From Acholoe squamosa (lineage: Eukaryota; Annelida; Polychaeta; Phyllodocida; Polynoidae), in contig OX439046.1 in the NCBI GenBank assembly GCA_949317995.1, positions 56,027,774 to 56,091,773 of the forward strand: a DNA stretch of 64,000 nucleotides, written 5' to 3'. Numbering within the stretch: the first letter of the stretch is position 1; every line of letters starts with the position of its first letter. The position numbers were made by a program, and so were the translations under genes. Shown piece after piece: positions 45,801 to 57,800 of the stretch. The notes beneath the pieces are model-generated. The model had not been told where the DNA came from. It saw only the letters and a list, made by a program, of their open reading frames with translations, and did no database searches.

Positions 45801-48800
45801 ATTTATTCCAAGACTTAACTACTTAACAAGTTTATAAGGAAAGGCCCCGGGGGCATTCTCGGGCCAGTGATGCCCCTGGGGCATACTTTAGTCGTTTCTT
45901 GTGTGCGATGGGCTGTGTGGGTTGTGTTTATATGTATATTAATGTGGTCTAACTTGTGTAGTTATTATCAGCTCGCTCCGCTGTTCTCACGTATTTGGGA
46001 AGACTAACTCTATTGGTATGATGTTGGCCTAGCCCATTCTTTTAACCAACACCAAGACGCCGATACAAGTCACCATTTATTGTTCATTGGTTATTCACAG
46101 TTACAGTTGTTTGGTTATCCCACTCAGGTTGTACAGCTTCAACGACATCAGTCTATTCATACAAGCAGTTCATGTTTTAACAATCCGATGCTACTGGAGA
46201 GGTACAAGTGCCACAGAGATCCTGTTCAATCCGTTCTTACATTGGCTAAGTGTAATACTAAATACTAAACAGCTTCATCCTCGTCTACTCCAGGAGTATG
46301 TGTTGCCTCCTCGGCTGCTCCCACAATACTGACTCCTCCCTATCTCTTACTAACCCCTCACACCTTTCAGACGCCGGTGTTTGGCTCACACGTATTCCCC
46401 CCTCCCCCTCTACAGAATCTACCTGACCAGATCTCGTCGACTCCCCTCCGTCTGCAACATTCCACAGCCTACCATAAACTCTAGCTACCATAAACCCTAT
46501 ACAGGACTCCCATAGCACTCTCTCATATAGCATACAATAAATACACACATAATACAGCATACAATAAATACACACATAAGTGTACCCTGTTATACCCGTT
46601 CATTATAATTATTGGCTATTGATGACAAAACAGCGAGTAGCGAAAATGCCCTGGGGGCATTGATGGAATTGCTGATGCCCCAAGGGCATGCCATTGTAGA
46701 TTTCAGATTATTTAAGAAAGGCTATGCCCCGGGGGCATTTGTAGTGTGTGATGCCCCCGGGACATAATAGTATTCAGTCTATAATATAGAAGTAAATGCT
46801 ATGCCCTGGGGGCATTTGTGATGTTGTGATGCCCCCGGGACATGCCATAGTAGTCTTCAGTCATAGACTACAGCTGCAGGTTACAACTTGTTACATCGGT
46901 CTATGCCCTGGGGGCATTCAGTGCCGCCCCCTGTGGTGATGCGTATATTTTCGGGACTGCCGCACGGAATTATGCATACCCTGAGGGCATATTGCTGGCC
47001 CTCTAGAAATCAGCAATTTACCAATGCTAGTCTATGCCCTCAGGGCATCGTGTACCGACCCTCAGCGAATATGCATACACAGGACCATTCCTGACCTCTG
47101 GATCTAGACGTTCTGGCATTGACCAGAAAAACATGCACATGCCCTGAGGGCAACATACCCTCAGGGCATATTTCTTGCTTCTTTAAAGCATGATTGACCA
47201 AAGCATGCCCTCCAGGCATGTAGTACAATTCCACATGTTGTACTTGTAGGCTAGCTACAAGAAGGGCCTAAGTATGCATACCCCCCAGGGCATATCTTCC
47301 TTCTCCCGGGTTCCTTATACAGTCTACAAATGTTACTCCTCAGGGCATAAAGTTGATGATAAATGAAGTGGTATTAAACAAGGGTATGTCCTTGGGACAT
47401 CCATGCATGCCCTCAGGGAATATTGGACTTTAAGCTAATCAGGGGGGAATTAGGAGCCTACTAGGCTGGGGCACTCTCCAACCTTCGACTCATATGACTA
47501 TCAGTGCATTCCCTGGCGCCATTCCCTGGGGGCATCATCACACATCATCCATATTATGGATGCCCCAGGGGGCATGGTACAGAGAACAATGGGGACAATG
47601 CCCTCAGGGCATTCATAGTAAGGATAATCATATATGCATAAAAAAAATTGATGATGCCCTGGGGGCATCCATGTACTAAACGATGCCCCCAGGGCATAGT
47701 CCAATACCCTATATAGGCCTACATGTCCTGGGAGCATCATCCTTACCATGGATGCCCTGGGGGCATTTTCCCAGACTTGCCATGGGGAGTGTGGGAAAGG
47801 GCGCGCCTCAGCCACTGCTGTCTGCGTAATTTTCGCATCACTCCCACGCGGCAGTCTGTAGGCCCCGGGGGCATAGTCCAGGTCAAGAAGTTGCGTCCTG
47901 CGGATCGCAGCTGCCTATTCCTCTAGGTTATAAAGAACTACAGCATGCCCCAGGGGCATTACTGATGCCGTCAATGCCCCCAGGGCCTCTTCCCTACTGC
48001 TCTAGGTTAGATATCACTACCACATGCCCTGGGGGCATCACTGCTGTCGTCAATGCCCCGGGGTCTCTTCCCTGCTCCTCTAGGTTATATTAAAGAACTA
48101 CAGCATGCCCCGGGGTTATTGCTGAAGCCGTCAATGCCCCCGGGGCCTACTTCTTCTAACTACTTCTATATGTTAGAGTTGACAACTGCATGCCCCTGGG
48201 GCAGTACTGATGCCTCAAATGCCCCCGGGGCCTCGTGCCTACTCCTATAGGTCAAAGTTGGCTATTGCATGCCCCAGGGGCATTTAATACTGATGCTGAA
48301 AATGCCCCCAGGGCATCGTCCCTACTAGTAAAGGTCAGGGTTAACTATGGCATGCCCGAGGGACATTACAGGATGATGCCGCCAGGCCTTGTTGGTTGGT
48401 CGAAATCAGTAATGCTCCAGGGGCATGTTTTATATATAGTCTAAAAATAAATAGGGAAGATGCCCCAGGGGCATGCAGTAGTCCTCTCTAGCCTATAGGA
48501 GTAGGGACGATGCCCCTGGGGCATATACAGATAGCTTCACATATGTACAGGAGACCTGTATGACAATGCCCCCAGGGCATTCACGGTAAGGACGATGCCC
48601 CTGGGGCATGTATAGATGGCTTCACATTAACACGAGGTAGGACAAAGCCCCCAGGGCATCCTCTACATCTGTTGGTTTACAGTTAGAAATTACAACAACA
48701 TATGTCTCAAACTGAATACCTGCAGTACTATCATTTTGAAATTAGCACATCAAGTTCATTTAAAACAGTTCTAAAGGAGCAGGGGAGAGATCGTGGGGGC

Positions 48801-51800
48801 ATTGCTGGCATCAGTAATGCCCCTGGGGCATGCCATAGTGCGTTCTAGCATAAACTTCTGCAAGACCACTGATATCAGCATATGCCCCGGAGGCATACAG
48901 ATGCCCCGGGGGCATCGACCTCATGTCATGTCCGTTAAACTAGGTCAGCAGATGGTATTGTTGTTTATGTTTGAATCGAGCACTAACTAAAGCCAATAGT
49001 TGATACACATACATGATTTTTCCATCAATAGGCATTAGATGAACACATCTGTACATACATGCGATCATTTATTGTAACAAAATCTTGTGATGTGCACCAA
49101 AATACAGGAACTATATTGCTGAGGCGGCAATATCTGATGTTGACACAGCACGGCGCGGTAGGTAGCATTGTGATGCGCAGATCAGCGCGCGAGATGCCCC
49201 GGGGGCATAGTCCAAGTACACAAGTTGTATCCTGCCAATCAGTGCGGTCCTCTGGGGGGGGGGGCAGTGGTACCCATCAGATGACTATATATTATCAGTG
49301 ATAAGAGCTGGGAACCAGCTTCAACTATGGCCGCACCCATTGGACAATCCACTTCCTCGGTATAACATGGAATGCATGTATGTGTATTATCTAACAAGAG
49401 GGTGGGTGGCACAATAATGTAATACTCACATAACACCAGCTCTATACATTTTTATTACTTAATACTTTTCACATTTACTGACCCACCCTCCATGGCCATA
49501 CAAGGAGGGGACAGGGGCTTTCATAATATGGACTTGATATGATTAGATGAAAAATGGATTGCTGCAAATGTCTTTCATCCCTAAGAAGCAATTTCAAAAC
49601 ACAATATGGACCTGTGTGATAGAATAAATGATAGATAATACGTAATGCACTGAACCAAACACATTCTCCTACATGTAACTAATGATATTATGGTTTCAAT
49701 GATACTATAAAGATTTTAAGTGGTAACTCCCCGCACCTAGTATTAATGTTGGTAACTATGTGTGATATGCAAGTATTTGATTTTGAGAACACACTAGAAA
49801 AAGTAACTTTTGGATCTACCAGGGATGCTTGTAAAACTTGAGAGTGAAGCACTGTAATTGTATTGCAGTGGACCAGTTCACTTGTTACAAGAAGCCACAG
49901 GTGGCAGTGTGGTGCAAGGAAGCTCTGTAAAAATAATGACGGACCTCTGGCAGTGCATTTATATTCACAGTCTAAGATGACGTTTAGGGTGCTCATACAT
50001 TGTTTTCCCAAATGAATTGGTTATCTGCAATACAAGATATCGGTTCTTACCACTTAAATCAGGTTGACTCATGTAGAGCTAGCCTACGCTTTAAAACATT
50101 AAAACATGATTATCGACACAGCTCTTATAATGATTATAGACCTATCTCATAATTATATTTGCCCCCATACATAACTCTACAATAAAGGTATTATTGCAAT
50201 ATGTGAAAATAATGGAATTTTGGTATAAATACACAGTAATAGTTGACCGGATATGTAGTCATTTCTTCTTCTTCTTCTTCTTCTTCTTCTTCTTCTTCTT
50301 CTTCTTCTTCTTCTTCTTCTTCTTCTTCTTCTTCTTCTTCTTCTTCTTCTTCTTCTTCTTCTTCTTCTTCTTCTTCTTCTTCTTCTTCTTCTTCTTCTTC
50401 TTCTTCTTCTTCTTCTTCTTCTTCTTCTTCTTCTTCTTCTTCTTCTTCTTCTTCTTTTAAATGTCAGATTAGGTCAGTTATATGTGTTTTTTTCAAAAAG
50501 ATGCTACTCTGTATTGTAGAGACCAATGTGACGGTGGCGCCACCTGCCTTCCTGTACCAGTGCAAGTCAGGTGACTACGTCAATGTTCTCTACACATGCG
50601 ATGGAGTGGCTGATTGTGGTGATAGCAGTGACGAACACGACTGTGGTAAGTACAGAAAGAAGGGGTGAGCAAATAGGTCTAGATACTCTGTGAGATTCTG
50701 TCATGAAAATAATGTTTACAAATTGCCAAGGATTTAGAATCTTGCTAATAATATGTCGGGACTAAAACTCATGTACCTATATCACATGCCTCTGATTAGG
50801 TATGTCACTAAAAATTGAAAAGCTGTCTGATTGCTTAGCTTTTAGCACAGTCTTTAGAGGCACATGTTAGTAATAATATGCTTTTGAAATTTTTCATATA
50901 AAGTGAAAATTGATGAAGTTATGGTGGTTTTCATGATCAAAAGTGGGCATTTTTTTCGTCATCATTTTAAACTGTACAAAGAAGGAACAAGTGTGACCTT
51001 TCCATGATTTTAGTCTGATTTTCAAACTTGCTGTATCATGGAAAAGCTTACATCCCCTGAAAGCCTGGAACTTTGCCATCACAATGCAGTTCATCCCAGG
51101 TCATTCTGACCAAAAGAAGTGGAAATATCAATTTTTAAAAATAAAAAGTTAGTAAAATCCCTTAATTTGGGCAGAAATTATTAATTACAAATTTCTGCTG
51201 ATCCTAGAAAACTGTGTGCTCAACGATAGATTTTCTTCATATTTGGCAGAGATGATGCTAAGACCATTATACTACCTCTTCTATATGTTTTTGAATGACT
51301 TCCTATATTCCTTCATGTATTTGATCAGGGGGTATTGATTACATTGACCTAATTAAGGTGACAATTAATTAATTAATTAGAGTTGTGAAAAAAATCAAAC
51401 ACTAAATTGAAGGAAATTTTGTGTACTTGGGGTACAAATTCTCAGGCAGTTAAACCCTCCAATATTTCCCATGGTTATAAGCTGATCACTGAGACCTGTC
51501 CCTGCACAAACCTTCCAAGCCTGGCACAGTTTTCCATGACGCAGTCCAGGCTCATATCAGCCCCAATGCTGACATACCTACTCTGATGTGGAGCTCGTGT
51601 AAGTAGTAGATAAACACCAAGTTGGTCACTGTATTCAACATATTCACCACAGGCCATCATACCGTCTGAAATACAACCTTGTACTCTATTATTCAGGTCG
51701 AGTAGAAGCGCGTGACCGTATGCGGTGCAGGACCCCAGGTTACACAACATCTGTGTGGAACTCGTGTGATGGATGGCAGGACTGTCCTGATGCTGCAGAT

Positions 51801-54800
51801 GAAGAGCACTGTGGGAGTGAGTGGGGCTCTTGGAATGATGCATCCCGGTGGATTGCCCATATTTAGTTTTGACCCGCCCAGTGTGAAAGTTTATTGGGTT
51901 TTACCCCCCCTGCCAAAGGGCTCTTTTTCAAAATGACCCCCCCCCCATACCTAACAAGCCCCCCCACTTGGCAATAAATGACTCGTCCCTAATGTATATA
52001 GCAACATAGCCAAAGGGATGTGTGAAATGTCAGCACAGATAGGGCAGTGAGAAATCATGTGCAGATAATCTCCCACTCATGGAGGTTCATATCAAGTAAA
52101 ATGATTTTTTTATAATGGTGGTATTAAATGATTCGCGCTATAACGTTCCTGCGGCCGTCTCTATTGATTTTGATTATCTGATAACTGATACCAATCAATC
52201 AAACTAAACTAATTCTGTATATAATTTGATATTGTGAGAATTCTGTATAAACAGCAAGGCTACTGTCACTATCCCCCAAAAAATATTAGTAAGAAGGTGT
52301 GAAAGATTCAAGGTTTCTGTTATTGTTGTAACAAAATAAATCTATTCATTTTTAAATCTTTTTCTTTCTTTCATAGAGTCAAACTCCTGCAATAGGGGCG
52401 TTCCATGTAAATCATATCATGACATTCAACGTTGTATCCAACCAGACCGCTGCATTCTCAATAACACAGTGGCTGGATTACCAAAAGTAGGTAAGTCACT
52501 AGTACAATTATCAATGTTATCATGATCCAAGACTAGGAAACTACAATGTTGAGATGACAAATCACATGCAAGTGCTAAAAGTGTGCATCCTGCTTATCCA
52601 AGAATTTCAGGCCATCATATCACTCGACGTAGTAACCACAAAACCTCATGTATGAGGCGCATCCTACGTACAGGACACAGCTCGAGTTTGGGCTCGATTT
52701 GGGCAAGAAAGAAAACATTTTGAATGAATTTTCAAAATTTAAAAAAAGCTCTGATTGTGTAGCTTTGAACCCCTTGACCGTATGTATCACCTTTGCGTCT
52801 ACTCACTCAGTCACTCACACACTCAGGCAATCATCCTCACCCACCCACTCACTCACTCACTCACTCACTCACTCAGTCCCTCAGACAGTCAGCCAATCAG
52901 TCAATCAGTTAGTCAGTCACTCCCTCCCTCACCTCATCCACTCATTTACTCATCCTCCCACTCACTCACACTTTCTCATTTATTCACTCACCCACTGTTT
53001 TGGCTAATGAATAGCTTATTGTTTCTGATTTGATTATTAACCAAATAAAACCTTTTCAAACTCAAAGTCTTATTTATGACAGGTAACGTTACAGAAGATG
53101 TCAATAATGTCCTCACACAAATTCAGTGTATGGACTTTAGCATCAATGCGCCGCGACGACTATGTGGTACGTACAAGACAATAATAAGTGACCAGCAAAA
53201 AGGGGTATCCGAGAGAAAGTTCATGAACAAAGTTCACATCAAGATATTTAGAATGAGACATCATTGGCTGAAATATTCCTGTAAGATCCCCTCCTCAAAC
53301 ATTGGTTGCTATTGACATAAAATTGACGATTATGCTCTAGATACATCGTAAAGCATAGCAATCACTAGAATCACAATGATTCAGCCTTTTTCGTGAAGAT
53401 TCTGGTAAAGTAGTAATTTTGATGTTGGAGAAATTTTCAATATCTGTTTTCAGTTTTGGGTTCTCAATAAAAATCCCTAGAAATTAGCATAAAGACCTCT
53501 TAAATTAGATCAATGGAATGGTTATCATGTTATCAAGACAGTCATAATATATTTAGTAAAAAAAAAAAAAAAAAAGCATGCATTTAGGCCACTCAAAAAA
53601 ACCTAACTTGTTTCTCATCACCGGCCTAGTCAGAAAAATCGTCATTGAAGAATCTTTTGAGAAGAATGTACCAAAAAATGAGCAAAAGCAGTCCAAGTTT
53701 GTTGCCAAATGAAAGCTCATGGTCCAGGGAATGCAGCTGGCTATCAATAATTTTCACACTTTTATAATGTCAATGATAATTTTCCTGTTAAAATGCAGTT
53801 TTTCTTACACATGGCCGTTAATGATGTGCCTGCAATGCATTCACACCCTAAGGAAGTGGTCATTATTTATCAACGGTGGGGGGGGGGGGGGGGTAGGTTT
53901 CTGCGGGGATGCGCAAATATTTTTTATGCGCCCCTTGATGGCAGTCAAAATTATTTGCGACCCCCCTCGAGAGGGGTCTGAATTTCTTACACCCCCCTCA
54001 AACCCACTAGTCCCCCTGTTGATAAATAATGACCACTCCCTAATTAAATGCTACAGCAAAAAAAAAAAAAAAAAAACAACAAAAAAAACAAAAAAAACAG
54101 TACATGACACAATAGTGACTCCACAGCACATATATAGTACAATTCACCTTCAAACACTCAGCTTAATAAAAAAAATACTTGCATTCTGTTGATAATTCAA
54201 TGGCAGAATAAGACTAAGGGTGTACAGTGAGTCGCTCACTCCTATTTTCCACTGGTCAAGAGTAAATCTATCATTTCATGACCCGATTTCATCCAAGAAA
54301 TGGAGGGTTTACCCCCCTCTTTTTCACAAAAAAAGGGAGTCTTGCCCCTTTTACAAATCCTGAATCTGTCACATTATTGATTAGATGTTATGGTAAACCA
54401 ACTTGTCTTTTTTTCTCTTTTTCTCATTTTCCTGTTCAATGTTTCCAGACAAATGTGGTACAGGGAAGTACCACTGCCGTGGCAGCAACACCTGCATCCC
54501 ACTATCCTCTCTGTGTGACCGCTCCCGGGACTGTCTTCGAGGCGATGATGAGAAATTCTGCAACGAGCTCATCTCCCCCCAATGCAGAGGTGGAGTGAAG
54601 ATCATTGCAGGTAAAAGGATAACAGAGATGAAGTGTACTGATACACTCACAAAGAAGTCACAGACCTTTATTGGAGACTTGTGGATGAACAAGAGGATTA
54701 TTGATATGGACGGTCTTCCTGCTGAAGCTTTCACTGTGACAAATCTAAAGAGTAACCAGTATAATGGTCGATACGTTGCTGTGCTCAGTCTCCAAAACAC

Positions 54801-57800
54801 TGGCCTCCGTAAGTTCAATCCCCATCTTATGATTATATTGCATACATTCCCCACAAGTTGTGACCTCTGTGTAAGATAAATCTCAGTCTGATGCACATAA
54901 TCTTCAGAGCAGTAGTATCTTTTGGTTGATTCTTACTTTAATGAAGCATTGTTTTATGCAAGAGAACAGGGTGGTTCTTTGCATAGCCCAATATTGATTT
55001 GTCCATTTCAAAGACAATGCCAGTGTCAGTGTTCCAGTTCATGGTGCATGGGGCTATATAAGTTTGTCAAATGTAACAATTGACCATCCATTGTTTCTCT
55101 CTACAGTAGGATGCTAATAACGGTGTTCAGTGACATGGTTGTTTTGTCTTTTTCAGAGTAATTGACAATCCTGGTGTTGAGATACAACAATGTTTTGTCT
55201 ATTTCAAAGACATCGACAATCCATATTTTGAGGTAAAACATTGTTTTGTCTATTCCAGGGACAGTGACAATCATGGTGTTGAGGTAAAACATTGTTTTGT
55301 CTATTTTAGAGACATTGACAATCCTGGTGTTGAGGCACAACAATGTTTTGTCCATTTCAGAGACAGTGACAAGCATGGTGTTGAGGTAAACACTGTCTTG
55401 CCTATTTCAGAGACAGTTACAGTCATGGTGTTCAGGTACAACATTGTTTTGTCTATATCAGAGACAGTGTCAATTATGGTGTTTAGGAATATGTTTCATA
55501 TATTACAGAGGTGGTTCCAGCCATATTGGTGAGGTACTTGGCGGCGTTGCGTAAGCTGTACTTACAGGGTACCGTGCTGTGGGACATACGCGGGGTGATC
55601 ACCATGCTGCGCAGACCAGCCTTACAATACATGGACATTGAGAAGGCCATAGGGGATGAGTTCCCCTTCACACAGGTCTGGGTAGGATCTGTAAGTACAA
55701 ACTTTACTTGAGTTGAGTATCCAAATTGATATTTGCATTATTTTGAATGGCTCTGATTATGGCAGGGACAGAACCTAAATGAACCTGTTACATTTCAGTA
55801 AAGGGCTGGAATTCAGTCCTGCTAAATTGCCATGAATGCCTGCAGTTTAATTCTACTAAGTTTAAATAATAACCTACATTTCAGTGGTCACAGACTATAA
55901 GGCATTGCATTGTGCACCATTCTAGCCTGTGTCTCAATGACCTGGGCCAGCTCCATACAAATCAAAGGCACCAGAATTGAAGATTCTCAATGTCCAGCAG
56001 CTTTATTAGTATAGATCAATGACATTATATATTTTGTATTCCTACAACAGTTACAAAGATCAAACACATCGGTGAAACAGCGCATTGACATCTACCTGAA
56101 ATATGACGATTGTTGCCAACTTCTTGCCCTGGTGGAGTCAAACTGTGACAGCTTACATAGCAATATTAACACCTGTTCTGACCTTCTACCTAGAAACACT
56201 CTCAGTAAGTATTAATGGAATTTGAGTAGTTTCAGAATTTCTATGATATATCATATCATTAAAGGTAAGACAAGCAGATCGGCTCAAAACACTCTATTGG
56301 TGTATCTTGTTGAGCAATGGGCATGATGGACTGATGCAGGATTGGTCCTAAAATTACACACTTACTCTGTCAGACGTCTTGTGGAGTTTGATCAGTGTCT
56401 GCTCAGTACCTAAGTGCTGTTTCAGACATGTTGTGATATTGCTCAGTGTCTGCTCAATACCTATGTGCTGTTTCAGACATGTTGTGACATTGCTCAGTGT
56501 CTGCTCAGTACCTAAGTGCTGTTTCAGACATGTTGTGATATTGCTCACTGTCTGCTCAGTACCTATGTGCTGTTTCAGACATGTTGTGACATTGCTCAGT
56601 GTCTGCTCAATACCTATGTGATGTTGGCTCAGAAATCTTGTGGAGTTCCCCAGTGTCTACATGCTGTTTCAGACATCATGTGGAGTCTGCTCACTGTCTC
56701 CATATTAGTTCAGGCATGTTGTGGAGTTTTTTCAATGTCTACATACTGTTTCAGACATCTTGTGGATTTTGATTGGTGTTGGCTCAGCCCTTAACCTCAT
56801 CTACATCATCACACAGTCCAAGTACCGTAAGGAGGATGAACTTAAGTTCATGGGGCTTGTCACCATCTTCATCGCCAATCTGCTCACGCTGCTCAGTCTC
56901 CTCGGTTTGTCATTCAAGATAGAAAACACAGGCGGAGAGTGAGTATTTTTCTCCATCATTACCAGAAATACTTGTGCCCTGGATACTTAACATAAGGGCT
57001 GCATCTGCTGCCAACGGATGGACCATCCGTCAGTTTCATCCGTATTATTCATAATTGATTTCTATGGAGAATAAACTGATGAAGGGCGACAGATAGACCA
57101 TCCGTCGGCAGTGTAACTTGAGAAAATGGTGTAAGGCTCATCTGGAGCTTGGTTTTTGGGCCGTATTAATAGTAACCTATAGTAACTTTACTTCAGCTCG
57201 CAGATGCACCCTGACAAGGCATGGTGACAGCTGTGCAGTGGCTGTACATCTTACATACACTGAAAAAATGCTGTCATAATACAGCAAAATCCTTCTCCAA
57301 AAGTTGCCAGAGATTCCTTGTACCACCGTACTGCCATATGATTACAGTGGTCCACTATTTAGTTTTACGAGGAGACCTGTCGATGCAACATTTATTTTAT
57401 TTACATTGTAACATGTATACTTTTCTATTGACCATCTACATGAAAAGCGGCGGAGAAAGTTGTGGAAGAAAGACACACAGTTCTATTATAATACATATAT
57501 TTTACTATAGGTACCATCTACACGACAAGGCGTGGAGACAGTCATATAGTTGCTGGATCCTATCTTCTATAACCTCCCTAAGCTACCTTCTTTACTCCAC
57601 CGCGCTGGTCATTATGATTCTGCAAGTCGTCACTCGTAGATGCTGCACGGTAAGTCTGAGATACATTATAAATGATCAAATTTGTATGACTTCTATAGGC
57701 CTGGATGATACATCCATCTATAATACCCATATATCACCATGATGCATATATTAGGCAGTGAAAAAATCAGTCTTTAAGGGAGTTAGTTGCCTTGGGTGAA

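Noticed and set aside
44199..49235. CRISPR array from regularly repeated palindromes
   Set aside because: Eukaryotic context, irregular spacing, degenerate units, and transposon ends with target duplication explain it.
50194..50460. Poly-Phe / poly-Ser reading frames
   Set aside because: Direct translation of the (TTC)64 microsatellite.
24355..50645. Joining the secreted LDLa gene directly to the receptor's LDLa exons as one gene
   Set aside because: The only GT near the needed phase in the 24.6-kb exon (T|GTGAGC) would create a TAG stop with the 50520 exon, whereas the signal-peptide exon at 33785 supplies the correct phase and a Glu codon.
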